Notes: generated by a model from the sequence alone, not told the origin. A stretch of 64,000 nucleotides of DNA from Variovorax paradoxus_P (GCF_050627025.1 NZ_CP192473.1), one strand, 5' to 3'. Counted from the first letter of the stretch, positions 1-9,291 are shown. Numbers and translations: made by a program.

Positions 1-186
1 GACGTCCGGGGCACACTTGTCGAGCAGTCGACCTTCGCCATCAATGAGGAGAAATTGAATCTGCCTGGTGCTGAAGACTGCGCAGGCCACGAGCAACTTG
101 TCCTTTGCCATCGCCCAGGCCCCGGCAAGGGCCGCTCCGTCTGCGGGAGATGTTCGATGGATTTCGTGATTGCTGATCAGCTTCAT
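1..186 (-). CDS. Partial hypothetical protein running off the left edge
   Basis: An open frame begins with ATG at 184-186 and continues without a stop to the first base, giving at least 62 residues (starts MKLISNHEIH, contains QIQFLLIDGEGRLLDKC). The composition looks like a folded soluble protein, and the segment FLLIDGEGRLLDK resembles a beta-hairpin. I do not recognise the family. Upstream is a weak G-rich ribosome site. The C-terminus lies outside the window. Confidence 0.45.
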   Translation of the reverse strand, partial: MKLISNHEIHRTSPADGAALAGAWAMAKDKLLVACAVFSTRQIQFLLIDGEGRLLDKCAPDV

Positions 187-485
187 TGACTCTGCCCCGA
201 GTGAGACGTGTGCGCTGGGGTTGTGCGCGAGAGGGGAAGCATAGTGCGGAGTTGGAAGGTGGGCCGGCGCTGCTGCTACGGCGTACGCAGTAACTCAAAG
301 CTGAACCAACCTCGTGAATCGGAATGCGAGGACGCGGAGAATTCGGCTGGATGGACCCTATCGAATTCCTCCGCTCTTACCGCAAAGCGTCCCACGGAAA
401 TCCCCGCCGGCCTCGTGAGACATGAAGGCGGCGCCGAGGCGCGGCTCTTGCGGTGGCAGGCAGCGAAGGGGCTCTACTGGTGTGA

Positions 486-854
486 GGACTACACGATCTT
501 GCAATTGCACGTCACCTGCTTGTCGAAGTGGTCAAGGCGAACCGCCGCGGTGAAGGAGTTGATCTGACCCTGAAGACCCTTTGCCTGCTTCTCTTTCGTT
601 CAGGGCAGGTCGAGGACTCCGCACTCATCTGGTCGGCCAAATGCGCCAACCTGGACACCCTTGACTCCATCGACATTCAATTCATCGTGGCTGCGGGCGT
701 CCCGCGCACGAAGCGTTGCTTGCGCGAGATTGGCGACTCCAACTTGGTCCGCTCTCCCCGAGACGGGCGAGGTGCGTTGGAGTATCTGCGGCGTTGCGAA
801 TTGGCGGGCGACCTGCATCCCGAAATCCTGCTTGCACGGGGGTGTGATCGGTGA
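486..854 (+). pseudogene. Degraded unknown ORF
   Basis: From 486 the frame reads naturally (LHDLAIARHLLVEVVKANRR, later ALIWSAKCANLDTLDSIDIQ) with leucine-rich helical character, but it opens directly after a stop and has no convincing start. A neighbouring frame upstream (about 430-485, QAAKGLYWCEDY) looks like the missing N-terminal part, so a frameshift near 485 is likely. Family unknown. Nothing convincing lies in 187-485. Confidence 0.3.
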
Positions 855-1152
855 GTTCGAGGACGACCACCTGCGATAGGGGGGGCCCTGAATGCCCCAA
901 GTGCTCTGGGTTAGCTGATCACCGTAGAAAGGAGTCTCCGGTTGTTCACCGAACACAAGTTCTGAAACTCTTGCGACTGAGCGTCCGCAGGTCGGTGCGC
1001 AAACCGTTCCACCTCGGCATTTACAGGCCTACGTGTGGCGCAGTGCTGGGCTGTTGTAACGGCATTGTTTCTTCTCTGGCGAGCTCCCGGGCTCATCTAA
1101 GACGCTATCTCGCCGACCTTATCCAATGTTCACACCCATGGCCTGCAGCTGG
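855..1152. other. No recognisable gene
   Basis: Short overlapping frames on both strands show no convincing protein character. I see no repeat, RNA or clear promoter here. Confidence 0.4.
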
Positions 1153-1731
1153 CTACTGCTTGAGAAGCACAATCAGTCCTGAGCACTGGATGCTTGCCAG
1201 CTGGATGTAGGTGACCAACGCGCGCAAAGTATCAGCATAGCGCGCAAGGTCGATCTGAAGGTATTTTTCGTACCCCGTTCCTAGGTTTTCAAAGAACTGC
1301 TTCACATTTGTCGCAAAGCTATTGTCAGTTCGAATGTCTAGCGATTGAATGCGTCGCAAAGCCGTGGGAATCTCGGCGGCAGGAATGTAGATGTGGAGCT
1401 TGTCGAAGAACGCCAAGACCTCGCCGCCGACCGTGGAGCCTCCATACTCCATGACACCGGAAACTTCGAGGTGGTAAGTTAGCGCGGAGAGGACCCATGC
1501 GTTCTCGCCCGCGCCCAGATAGATCGGACTGGCCTTGATATCGAGCAGGCGCCTGATCCGCAGTGAAGACAACCTGAGCCGCAGCGCGCGCTCGAGAGAG
1601 GCCTCTAAATCTGCTGTCGAAAAGATCGCGAGATAGTTGATGCGGGCAACCAGCCGAGTAGCATTCATCGATAAGCCAGACAAATTAAACTCCCAGAGGC
1701 TCAAGCGCGAGTTAGTAGCAGCCGGTGACAA
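1153..1731 (-). CDS. Hypothetical protein
   Basis: Frame of up to 192 residues with a mixed alpha/beta, protein-like composition (VLAFFDKLHIYIPAAEIPTA; FENLGTGYEKYLQIDLARYA). The longest version needs a TTG start at 1731; the first ATG is at 1668 (MNATRLVARINYL, 171 residues), and I cannot decide between them. I do not recognise the family. No signal peptide or membrane segment is seen. Neighbours are decayed, so function cannot be inferred from context. Confidence 0.5.
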   Translation of the reverse strand: MSPAATNSRLSLWEFNLSGLSMNATRLVARINYLAIFSTADLEASLERALRLRLSSLRIRRLLDIKASPIYLGAGENAWVLSALTYHLEVSGVMEYGGSTVGGEVLAFFDKLHIYIPAAEIPTALRRIQSLDIRTDNSFATNVKQFFENLGTGYEKYLQIDLARYADTLRALVTYIQLASIQCSGLIVLLKQ

Positions 1732-1994
1732 CGAAGTTTGTCGCCCCGATTGATGCGACGCATTGAAGTTGTACCAGCGCCAGCGGCTGCAACAGACCCG
1801 TCAACGTTAACGCAGGAGGCATCGCCCTCCAATCATGCTGCCGCACTACTTTGTCCGGCTGCTTCTGAGACTTCAGCATCGACGAGACCGGTGCCCGAAC
1901 GCGGTCCAACTTCCTGCAAGCGCAGGAACACCTCTCATGCTGCATGGGCTATCTGCGTGCAACCGGCGGGGCGGATTTGCAAACGCTGAATATG

Positions 1995-2325
1995 TGTGTC
2001 GGCGCCCCGTGCGATAAGACTACCTTTGCTGATCTGTGGAACCGCTCTGCAGGCGATCGGAGCGATCGACGAATGCCGCCGCCGTGGCATCAGGGTTCCG
2101 GAGGATCTGTCGATTACCGGTTTTGACGACATCGAACACGCTGCTATCGTTGTTCCGCCTTTGACGACCGTGAAGGTGCCGACGCAAGACATCGGCGTCC
2201 TGGCGGCCGTAGGATCGTGGCGCTCTTGGAAGGCGAAACCTTGAACCCAGCAACCCTGCTCGAGACCAAAGTGATCGTTGGCGAAAGCTTGGGTACGGTC
2301 TCTGACCTCGCGCGCCCAAAGCGGT
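1995..2325 (+). pseudogene. LacI-family regulator, C-terminal remnant
   Basis: The frame from 1996 reads ALQAIGAIDECRRRGIRVPE then SITGFDDIEHA. This is the signature of the periplasmic-binding-protein-like ligand domain of LacI/GalR repressors (consensus A.G...G...P.D.S..GFDD). After about 2210 the homology continues in another frame (LLEGETLNPATLLETKVIVG, normal for the LacI C-terminus), so there is a frameshift. The HTH and N-terminal half are missing. It abuts a phosphoketolase remnant on the same strand, so a sugar locus probably lost its middle by deletion. Confidence 0.75.
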
Positions 2326-2344
2326 CGGGGCAGAAGTGACGGCG

Positions 2345-2955
2345 GGCTTGCACAAGTAGCTATCGCGGCCGCCGAGCGGCACTGCAGTGCGGGCTTGGGC
2401 ATCTGGTACTGGGCCAGCAACGATGCCGGCGTGTCGCCGGACGTGGTGATAGCCTGCGCCGGCGACGTGCCTACGCTGGAGACGATGGCGGCGGTGGACC
2501 TGCTGCGCACGCTGCTACCGGACCTGAAGGTGCGCGTGGTGAACGTGGTCGACCTGATGGCGTTGGAATCGCCGTCGGGGCATTCCCATGGACTGCCCGA
2601 CCCGGTCTTTGATTCGATCTTCAGCACCGAGGCGCCCGTCATCTTCGCTTTTCACGGCTATCCAGCGCTGATCCAGCGGCTCATCTACAAGCGGCGCAAC
2701 CACGGCAATTTCCATGTCCACGGCTACCCGGAAGAAGGCACCACCACCACGCCCTTCGACATGACGGTGCTCAACCAGCTCGACCGCTTTCATCCGGCGG
2801 CCGACGCTATCGACCGAGTGCCGCGCCTCCGCGAGAACGCCGGGCATGTGCAGCAGCACCTGCGCGACCGGTTGCTGGACCACCGGGCCTACATCACCCG
2901 GCACGGGGAGGACATGCCCGAAATTCGCTAGTGGCGGTGGAATGGCTCGTTGTGA
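2345..2955 (+). pseudogene. Phosphoketolase (XFP), C-terminal remnant
   Basis: The frame translates as the C-terminal domain of xylulose-5-P/fructose-6-P phosphoketolase: YWASNDAG, DVVIACAGDVPTLETMAAVD, VNVVDLMAL, IFAFHGYPALIQRLIY, GYPEEGTTTTPFDM and DMPEIR. Family members have about 790-830 residues; fewer than 210 remain and no native start exists. The conserved ending is interrupted: EIR is followed by TAG (2929-2931), and the residual WRW end continues in frame to TGA at 2955. So it is truncated at the front and nonsense-mutated at the back. The active enzyme would split sugar phosphates to acetyl phosphate. Confidence 0.85.
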
Positions 2956-3230
2956 CTAGCCGCGCTCCTCAGCCCTTCGAGCGAGGCTAGCTCGGTAATG
3001 TGCGAGGGATACCTGTGCAACACTAAGAACCCGTTGGCATTCACCGCACCGGCGTTGAAGGCGGTAGCAGGCCCGGTGTCCCTTTTGTCGCGGACGCGCG
3101 ATTCGATAGCGAGAACGCGCAGTCTTCGCATGGAAAGTGGAAGGCGGCCGCGTTGCCCGAGCGCGTATTGTCTGCCCGTGCAGGGGAAGGTCCGAGACGG
3201 GCTTCCATTGCGGCAACGGACCGGGCGCGC

Positions 3231-3452
3231 TCAGCCGCGCTGCTTGGCTGCGTTCAACCCCTTGGCGGTGACGCGCATGACCGTTGCCTGTCCCGAGAAC
3301 GCCGAGCGCCCGCGCTCGTGCAGCACGAACGGAACGTCGGCCTCGATGAGTTGCTCGGCCCGGAGCACGTCGCATTTCTCGATGTCAGCCAAGTCGTGGA
3401 TCTTCAGCGGCAGGTGCGCGCAGCACAGTCGGGCGAGCAGTTCCATGGGCAT
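3231..3452 (-). CDS. Small repeated-family protein, member 1
   Basis: A 73-residue protein starting MPMELLARLCCAHLPLKIHD, ending with an ATVMRVTAKGLNAAK-like segment. It belongs to a small-protein family seen at least six more times in this window (near 4.9, 5.2, 5.5, 7.3, 38.5 and 50.3 kb). The shared pattern is an N-terminal MP..(F/Y)L, a central helix ending ..GLIEA, and a C-terminal (A)TV.RIT..G. That layout resembles a minimal winged helix (inference). It lies upstream of and divergent from a broken Crp-type gene, as member 5 lies next to the intact one. Confidence 0.55.
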   Translation of the reverse strand: MPMELLARLCCAHLPLKIHDLADIEKCDVLRAEQLIEADVPFVLHERGRSAFSGQATVMRVTAKGLNAAKQRG

Positions 3453-3795
3453 TTCGACGTTCCTTCTACGACGCGGGATTCATGCAAGGCCTCGCCGCGC
3501 CAGCGCGGGAAAGGCACCGACTGGACGGGCATGAGGAGCCATGCCCGCGCGATTACTGCGTGGTTTTCCATGTCGTTCGCCAAGGTCCCGTTCAGCAGCG
3601 GCGACTTCCCTTCTGGCACCTGCATAGCGACCACCCAACGATGGCGTCATACAGGATCGGGGCATTGTTCGCCCCTGCAGGTAGGCGCGCACGGCGGCGT
3701 CGGATGCAAGGTCGAAAGCGGGCTGCGGCGAGGCGATGGTGTTCTCCGGTCGATGCGGGCTCCGCAACCCACGGTAGCCGCGAAACGCCCCAAAC
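3453..3795. other. Spacer without recognised gene
   Basis: The long minus-strand frames here run through the Crp remnant downstream and look like shadows. I see no protein I can support. Confidence 0.4.
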
Positions 3796-3815
3796 ACTGT
3801 TCGCCAGCGCACATT
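3796..3815. promoter_or_regulatory. Conserved palindrome upstream of crp-like remnant (copy 1)
   Basis: ACTGTTCGCCAGCGCACATT. The same site with better symmetry occurs at 7589-7608 and 28026-28045, each time 65-110 bases before the start of a copy of the same Crp/Fnr-type gene. This copy has lost the last two bases of the right arm. Probably an operator or promoter element (inference). Confidence 0.5.
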
Positions 3816-3904
3816 GACCGTCAAAAAAGCCCCGCGCCTATGTGCGATATCGCACAGACGGCCGCGCATCAGCGCAGAATGCTCCGAACCTTGAATCTTC
3901 TTGC

Positions 3905-4350
3905 ACCATGGCATCGTTCCCGCCTCGTCTTGTTCGCGTGCAGCCGTGGCGCGCAACAGCCTGCGGAGGTGATCCCGCCGGAGGTGCAGCCGGCCCTGAT
4001 GCCATTCATGTAGCTGGTGCGGCCGGAGTTGGGTGAGATGCTCTAGGCATCGGGCGTTGCGCACCGTACGTGTACTTCCGACCGACTGAATTGTGTCGCT
4101 GTTGAATGTGCTGGAGAACCGGCAGTCTGCCGAGATCGCGGTCGTCGGGTTCGAGGGAAGGGGGCATGTCGCTGGTGATGGCGGGGACAGCACGCTCAGC
4201 TACGCCGTGGTGCAGAGCGCCGGCAACGCATTCCGGCTGAGGCAAACCCATATCAAGCAGCTTACAGACAACGGTGGTCCGCTGTTGCACCTGCTGCTGC
4301 GCTACGCGCAGTCTCTCGTCATGCAGATTTCGCAGAGGGCGGTCGGCGAG
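3905..4350 (+). pseudogene. Crp/Fnr-type regulator, broken copy
   Basis: The DNA aligns with the intact regulator at 7676-8443 from its N-terminus to the middle of the protein. It keeps NVLENRQSAEIAVVGFEG, AVVQSAGNAFRL and GGPLLHLLLRYAQS, but carries several frame changes and stops (around 4010-4095). Homology ends near 4350, before the DNA-binding helix-turn-helix, where the oppositely oriented gene 4319-4657 begins. It is a dead partial duplicate of the cNMP-binding sensor domain. Confidence 0.8.
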
Positions 4351-4657
4351 CTGCGCGGCGTGCCGCCCGGTCGACGGCCGTCTGTAGCAAGCGCAGCCGA
4401 TCGGAGAGACGATCGATCTCAGAGACCAGCCCGAACGAGGGGTGAAGACCGTGCTCGGCCACGGGCGTACCCGACGGGGCCGAAGGCACTGAGCGCGCGC
4501 GCGGATGTGTCAAATCCGTCAGCTTAGCGAAGCTTGTTGCTACGCCCAGGGCGGCCGCGTCCCTCTGCATCATTTGCTCCCGCACGGTGGTGGCGGGGGA
4601 AGCTGCCCTCGCGGGGGCAGTGCCGCGCGCAGTGCGCCCATATGTTCCTTTGGTCAT
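4319..4657 (-). CDS. Hypothetical protein, paralogue of 22817-23257
   Basis: A 112-residue protein starting MTKGTYGRTARGTAPARAAS. It shares with the 22817-23257 product the start M.KGTY.R, a central T.V.EQM, and a C-terminal FGL...I.R...RL.LLQTAVD.A.RR. The latter copy is longer in the middle, so this one has lost about 30 residues or represents a short subfamily. It is basic and has no membrane segment; function unknown. Its C-terminal codons overlap the end of the Crp remnant on the other strand, which suggests a rearrangement joint there. Confidence 0.55.
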   Translation of the reverse strand: MTKGTYGRTARGTAPARAASPATTVREQMMQRDAAALGVATSFAKLTDLTHPRARSVPSAPSGTPVAEHGLHPSFGLVSEIDRLSDRLRLLQTAVDRAARRAARRPPSAKSA

Positions 4658-4932
4658 CGCATTGTTTCCGGTGGAACGGCGGGTCACCGCCTTCAAGTTG
4701 CGAGGGGGAAGCTGTCACAGATCAACGGGGAATTAGGCTAACTCGGTTACAAGAAGCGCGGTATTTGGGAGGTCCCATCAGCCTGCAGCGCTGATCGAAC
4801 GTCCGCAGTGCTGGTTCTTGTGGCATTGGGTGCTGCCACTGGACAACTCTTTCAACAATCCCTAAGCCACTTTTTCGAGACCCAACGCAGGCCGGCATGC
4901 CCCGGAGAGGAGGTGCCGACATGGAGGATCGA

Positions 4933-5031
4933 ATGCCGCCTTCGTTCTTGGAGAGGCCGCAGCATGTGCAGCTCCCGTCCGAGTCGCTTGCCCAGAAGGG
5001 AACGTCGATGCATTCACCCCGGATGATGTGA
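4933..5031 (+). pseudogene. Small repeated-family protein, truncated member 2
   Basis: ATG at 4933 gives MPPSFLERPQHVQLPSESLA and stops after 32 residues. It matches the start of member 6 (38517-38798: MPSLLFLMKLQHVQLP), and the ribosome-site context GGAGGATCGAATGCC is shared with that gene. The downstream DNA loses similarity after the PEE(I/V) region. Degenerate copy. Confidence 0.6.
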
Positions 5032-5200
5032 CTTCGCCTTCTGGCAGGCACGTGGCATCGCGGGCTTTTTCGCAACGAGGTGGCTGACGCCGAAGTGCGA
5101 TGTGGGAATATCTCCGACGCCACCAGACGAAGACTTCAGGCACAGGAGCCTGGCCGCCTGAGCACCATCGACAGATGATTAGGACGCCCGAAAGCCTGCC

Positions 5201-5413
5201 GTGTTGCCGCTCGACTACCTTCAAGAAATCGAACACGCCAGCTTTCTGTTGGAGGAGGCCGATTGCGCCAAGATCAGGTGCGTCGAACTGCTGCGTGCAG
5301 TGGGTTACCTCGACGCGACGATCACCCGGTCCGCGAACGGGGACGGGCAGGCCCGGGTGGCACGCATCACCTGGATGGGAGGGATGGTGCTCGTTCAAGG
5401 AAAAGACTTATAG
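5201..5413 (+). CDS. Small repeated-family protein, member 3
   Basis: A 70-residue protein from GTG 5201 (TTG at 5204 would restore the family start MPLDYLQEIEHASF). It is closest to member 4, sharing (N/D)(F/Y)L..IE.ASF, a central helix and a terminal VARIT segment. The C-terminus is shortened (ends VLVQGKDL). It is convergent with member 4, 55 bases apart, an arrangement that suggests local duplication. Function unknown. Confidence 0.5.
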   Translation: MLPLDYLQEIEHASFLLEEADCAKIRCVELLRAVGYLDATITRSANGDGQARVARITWMGGMVLVQGKDL

Positions 5414-5468
5414 GGCCGAAGCAACGGGAGGGAACAGTGCGTTGCACAGGCCTCCTCCAAGCAGCTTT

Positions 5469-5687
5469 TCATGGCTGCACGTGTCGTGTCCGGTTGAGCT
5501 CCGCGCGCCCCTCCGGCGTGATGCGCAGGATCACTCCCCCGAGGCCTTCGGTGTTGCCGGGACCAGGGAGGTTCGCCTCCACCAGCCCGGCAGCGACCAG
5601 CACGGCGGAGCATTGAATGTCTGCCTCCTCATGGATGGCCAGCGGAAACGAAGCGTCCTCGATGCGGCGCAGGAAATTCATTGGCAT
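5469..5687 (-). CDS. Small repeated-family protein, member 4
   Basis: A 72-residue product starting MPMNFLRRIEDASFPLAIHE. It carries the family core (VLVAAGLVEANL) and the terminal ILRITPEGRAEL segment typical of the wing and last helix. The ATG at 5687 is chosen over the longer frame because it restores the family start MP.NFL. No partner gene is evident. Confidence 0.6.
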   Translation of the reverse strand: MPMNFLRRIEDASFPLAIHEEADIQCSAVLVAAGLVEANLPGPGNTEGLGGVILRITPEGRAELNRTRHVQP

Positions 5688-5845
5688 GGCTTGTCTCGAG
5701 TTCGCGGCGGGGACAGACGCTGATTCGGGTCGATGCGAAAGCAAGGCATATGGTCGAACAATTCTCTCAGCCACATCGGACTTTTCGGGCGCGGTAGGCC
5801 ACTCGCCGCTCCATCATGAGGCTTTTTCTAGGTGATGGATCAGTC

Positions 5846-6064
5846 ATGTCGACCGGAAAATATGAGTCTGTGGCATCGCTGCAGCTATGGAGAGAGCTCG
5901 AACGTCTCGCTCGCGACCTCGAGTCGGATTTGTACATGAGGGTCCTCGCCTATCTCCAAGGCAGGTCTTCGGCACCCGCACCCGACGAATACGCGCAGGC
6001 CAAGCGCGCCAGAGCCGTGGCTGACCGCCACTTCCGGCAGATATTCAACGCGCGGGGCGAGTAG
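5846..6064 (+). CDS. Hypothetical small protein
   Basis: A 72-residue, charged helical protein (MSTGKYESVASLQLWRELER; RDLESDLYMRVLAYLQ). The ATG at 5846 follows a purine-rich site (AGGTGATGG); a longer version from 5816 is less likely. No known domain is recognised. It stands alone between member 4 and a kinase fragment. Confidence 0.5.
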   Translation: MSTGKYESVASLQLWRELERLARDLESDLYMRVLAYLQGRSSAPAPDEYAQAKRARAVADRHFRQIFNARGE

Positions 6065-6290
6065 CGGTGTCATGGCGATAGCCGCTGTTCGGGCAACACT
6101 CCTGAGCAAGGGAGGTGTGGCAGGTTGTGCAAAGTGCCATATCTCGTGGTTTTAACCCGCGTACTCGGAATCGGGTGCTCAGGGCCCGCTCGAGCCTCGC
6201 GCGCTGACCGGCGCACCCTTTGGAAGCGTCACTGTAAACCGCACCCTGCGCGACCCGGAATTGCCGTGCACCTCTCCGCCGTGCGCTCTT

Positions 6291-6839
6291 TCAATCTGCC
6301 TGACGATGAGTCGCCGTACCGAGCAAGTTGCGCAATTCGTGAACCAAAAATCCCAGCCGTTGCTTTTCGCCCGCGATCTGCTCTATCGAGAGCTGCGCAT
6401 CGCGGTGAGCGCTGAATTCGGTGACGGCGTCCGCAATGGCGTTGTCGAGACAGCGGTTGCGCGTCCGGAACTCGCCGACGGCGAATGGCGCATCGCATCT
6501 CGGATGCGAGGTCTGTGTGGCTTGGCAGAGATCGCCGTAGTCATGGACGACCTGGTCCACGGTGTAGCCGAGCTTGAGCAGTTCCTTGCCGTGGGCGGTG
6601 GCGCTCACGCCGATTTCGGACAAGGCGAGCGAATCACCCCCTGCGGGCCCGGAAATCGCAATGGTTACATTCCCCTCGTCATCTTCTTCCGCAGCGAGCG
6701 TTCTGGTGAGTTGGTCCAGGAACATGGGCACGCCATGGGCCAGTTGTTTTTCACTCGCCCCCCGTAGGGGACGCCGCGCGACCTTCGCTTTGCAGCGTGC
6801 GATGAGTTCGTCACGGTTGTTGGCCAGAAAACGGTGCAT
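6291..6839 (-). pseudogene. Sensor histidine kinase, N-terminal fragment
   Basis: Encodes 182 residues from MHRFLANNRDELIARCKAKV, an N-terminal RsbRD-like sensor region (GGDSLALSEIGVSATAHGKE, LGYTVDQVVHDYGDLCQA), to the kinase H-box FLVHELRNLLGTA, where it stops abruptly. The ATP-binding half is absent, so it cannot be a working kinase. A second, differently deleted copy lies at 26842-27602. Upstream, 6965-7230 is a spacer shared between the two loci. Confidence 0.8.
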
Positions 6840-6964
6840 GAAGACCCCCTGGGTCAGGGCACGAAGCGGTGGGGCACGCCAGCAGCTTGTGCTTCGGAGG
6901 CCCGGCGCCACGATAGGCTCGTCAGGGGGGCCACGCGTTTGAGGTACCCCGTTGCCGGTCATGC

Positions 6965-7230
6965 ACAGCGCTCGAGCCGTCTAACGAGGGTTGGTTGTAA
7001 CGTGCGTCGGCGCCGCTTATTGGACGGAGCTCGCGCCGGACCGAGCAGCCGCGGCTGTGTGCAGCCATTTCGAGCCCGTCGACGGCAGATGGATCCAGGG
7101 TGCTGCTTTTGCAGGCGCAGCGTCGCGAAGCAGCCATGGCGGCCCTCTCCGGCGATGCACACATCCTTGTCCACCGCTTTATCCACCGCAACGGTGGAGA
7201 ACTCGCCGGGATATTCCGGCACTGCAGTCT
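6965..7230. repeat. Duplicated spacer, copy A
   Basis: This stretch, from just inside the kinase 5' side (TAACGTGCGTCGGCGCC) to CAACGGTGGAGAACTCGCCG, is highly similar to 27740-27965. It contains no convincing coding frame in either copy. It is part of a roughly 2-kb duplicated segment: kinase, spacer, palindrome and Crp gene. Confidence 0.75.
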
Positions 7231-7253
7231 CGTCTTGCTGACAAGAGACCAAG

Positions 7254-7529
7254 TTACATCAGCCGGAAAGCGCGGCTGAATTGCATCGAGGTTCTTGCGG
7301 GCGCCGCCATCTCGCCCATTTTCGCAAGCTCGGCATGGCCGCTTTCCGTGATACCGATGACTGTTGCCAGACGCGACGGAACGTAAGGCGCCCTTGGCTT
7401 GAGATTCGTGATCTCGGCCTCGATGAGGCCCGTAGCCAGAAGCACCGACACGTGGCGAATCTCTTCCGGTTCAACGACCCGAACCGGGAGTTGGACGTGT
7501 TTCAGCCTGTACAAAAACGAAAGCGGCAT
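7254..7529 (-). CDS. Small repeated-family protein, member 5
   Basis: A 91-residue protein starting MPLSFLYRLKHVQLPVRVVE with the full family pattern (PEEIRHVSVLLATGLIEAEI; RLATVIGITESGHAEL). ATG 7529 is preceded by AGAAAGA. It is divergent from the intact Crp-type gene across a 146-base gap that holds the conserved palindrome 7589-7608, so the two could share regulation. Among the window's members it is most like 38517-38798. Confidence 0.7.
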   Translation of the reverse strand: MPLSFLYRLKHVQLPVRVVEPEEIRHVSVLLATGLIEAEITNLKPRAPYVPSRLATVIGITESGHAELAKMGEMAAPARTSMQFSRAFRLM

Positions 7530-7588
7530 AGGGTCTTTCTGTCCAGAGCGGAGGTTGGTAAGCACGCTAGGAACAAAAACGGATCGCC

Positions 7589-7608
7589 ACTGTTCGCCAG
7601 CGCACAGT
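7589..7608. promoter_or_regulatory. Palindromic operator-like site (copy 2)
   Basis: ACTGTTCGCCAGCGCACAGT, a 9-bp inverted repeat with one mismatch around a CA centre. It lies between member 5 and the Crp-type gene. Conservation in three duplicated loci suggests a bound site, possibly for the Crp-type protein itself (inference). Confidence 0.55.
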
Positions 7609-7675
7609 AACGTCAAAATAAACCTCTTCAGGTTGGTGCGCTACCGTACAGACGCCCAGCACCGGCCGCTGAATC

Positions 7676-8443
7676 ATGAAACTTTGGGAGTTGCTCCATG
7701 TCATGGTCTTGTCTCCGCGTTCGTCTTCGTTGAAAGCGGCTGCCGCGCGCAACGGCCTGCTGGCTGCCGTTCCTGCTGAGGTGATGGCCTGCATGGAGCC
7801 GTTTCTCGAGCACGTACCGCTCAGCCTCGGTGAGGTGCTCTATGAGTCGGGCGTTGCCCAGGAGCACGTGTATTTCCCGACCGAATGCATCGTCTCGTTG
7901 CTCTACGTGCTGGAGAATGGGCAATCGGCCGAGATCGCCGTCGTCGGCTTCGAAGGCATGGTCGGCGTGTCGTTGCTGATGGGTGGGGGAAGTACGCCCA
8001 ATCGCGCGGTCGTGCAAAGCGCAGGCCATGCCTTCCGGCTGAGCGCGGCCCACATCAAGAACCTGACCCAACAGGGCGGGCCGTTGCTGCAGCTTTTACT
8101 GCGTTACACGCAGTCGCTGATCACGCAGATGTCGCAAACTGCCGTTTGCAATCGGCACCACTCCCTGGAGCAGCAACTGTGCCGGTGGCTGCTGCTGAGC
8201 CTTGATCGTCTTCCAGGCAGCGAATTGGTGATGACGCAGGAACTCATCGCTAACATGCTCGGCGTCCGGCGCGAGGGGGTGACGGAAGCAGCGGGCAAAC
8301 TGCAGCGGCTGAACCTGATCAAGTACGCGCGCGGGCATATCACCGTGCTCGATCGACCCGGGCTCGAGCGCCGAGTGTGCGAGTGCTACCAAGTCGTCAA
8401 ACGCGAGACGGACCGGCTGCTGCCACACCCGATAGCCCCGTGA
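7676..8443 (+). CDS. Crp/Fnr-family transcriptional regulator
   Basis: A 255-residue cytoplasmic regulator. Residues about 35-150 form the cNMP-binding-like sensor domain (LGEVLYESGVAQEHVYFPTE, AEIAVVGFEGMVGVSLLMGG). Residues about 165-245 hold the Crp-type helix-turn-helix (VMTQELIANMLGVRREGVTE with AAGKLQRLNLI.Y.RG.I). The dimer helix is intact. Ligand-contact arginines of true cAMP receptors are not evident, so the signal is unknown. The start at 7676 (MKLWELLH) could instead be ATG 7703. Broken duplicates are at 3905 and 28092. Confidence 0.9.
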   Translation: MKLWELLHVMVLSPRSSSLKAAAARNGLLAAVPAEVMACMEPFLEHVPLSLGEVLYESGVAQEHVYFPTECIVSLLYVLENGQSAEIAVVGFEGMVGVSLLMGGGSTPNRAVVQSAGHAFRLSAAHIKNLTQQGGPLLQLLLRYTQSLITQMSQTAVCNRHHSLEQQLCRWLLLSLDRLPGSELVMTQELIANMLGVRREGVTEAAGKLQRLNLIKYARGHITVLDRPGLERRVCECYQVVKRETDRLLPHPIAP

Positions 8444-8583
8444 GTTGGCGCGGGTCTTGCACCTGCAACTTCTGCTGGGTGCGCCGGCGCACATATCGTT
8501 CCGGCTCGGTCGGCAACAATGGGCGCGCCAGCGCGGTCCGCGCGGGCGCCTTGAGCGGTTTCCTTTTTTCAACAGGCGGTTGC

Positions 8584-9291
8584 GTGATTTCAGATTCGAC
8601 CGCCCCAGCGCACAATCGACTGCTCGAAGCGCTACCGCCCGCAGACCGGGCGCACCTCCTGGCGCGCTGCGACTGGGTGGAGTTGACCGCGCCGCAGGTC
8701 CTTTACGAGCCTGGCGACGCCATGCTGCACATCCACTTTCCGACGAGCGCGTTCCTATCGCTGGTGTCAACGGTCGATGGTCACGACGGCCTGCAGACCG
8801 GCATGGTGGGTAACGAAGGTGCCGTGGGCCACGAGTTGTCGCTGGGCGTGCAACGTTCGCCGCTGCGCACGCTGGTTCAGGGCTCAGGCCTGGCGTGGCG
8901 ACTCACCGCGCAGGCGCTCGAGCAGGAACTTCTCGAAAGCGCTCCCCTTAAGCGCGTGCTCCATCGCTATGTGTGCACGCTGCTGACCGAGCTCGGCCGA
9001 TTGGGCCTGTGCCACCAGTTCCATCAGATCGAAGAGCGCCTCGCGCGGTGGTTGCTCACCACGCAAGACTGTGCGCACTCGGCGCATCTGACACTCACGC
9101 ATCAGGTGTTGGGGCGCATGCTCGGAGTGCGTCGGGTCGGCATCACCAACGCGGCCACGGCGCTGCATGCGCGCCACCTGATCGACTACCGCCGCGGCGT
9201 CATCACCATCACGGACCGCCTGGGGCTGGAAAACGCCGCCTGCGACTGCTATCGCGCCAATCGGCGCAGTTATGCAGAATTGATCGCCTGA
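8584..9291 (+). CDS. Second Crp/Fnr-family regulator
   Basis: A 235-residue protein from GTG 8584 (MISDSTAPAHNRLLEALPPA), chosen because AGGCGG lies just upstream and the preceding residues are not Crp-like. It has an N-terminal cNMP-type domain (PQVLYEPGDAMLHIHFPTSA) and a C-terminal HTH (LTHQVLGRMLGVRRVGITNA, ALHARHLIDYRRG). It is a diverged tandem paralogue of the preceding gene, 140 bases downstream on the same strand, so co-transcription is possible. Confidence 0.9.
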   Translation: MISDSTAPAHNRLLEALPPADRAHLLARCDWVELTAPQVLYEPGDAMLHIHFPTSAFLSLVSTVDGHDGLQTGMVGNEGAVGHELSLGVQRSPLRTLVQGSGLAWRLTAQALEQELLESAPLKRVLHRYVCTLLTELGRLGLCHQFHQIEERLARWLLTTQDCAHSAHLTLTHQVLGRMLGVRRVGITNAATALHARHLIDYRRGVITITDRLGLENAACDCYRANRRSYAELIA

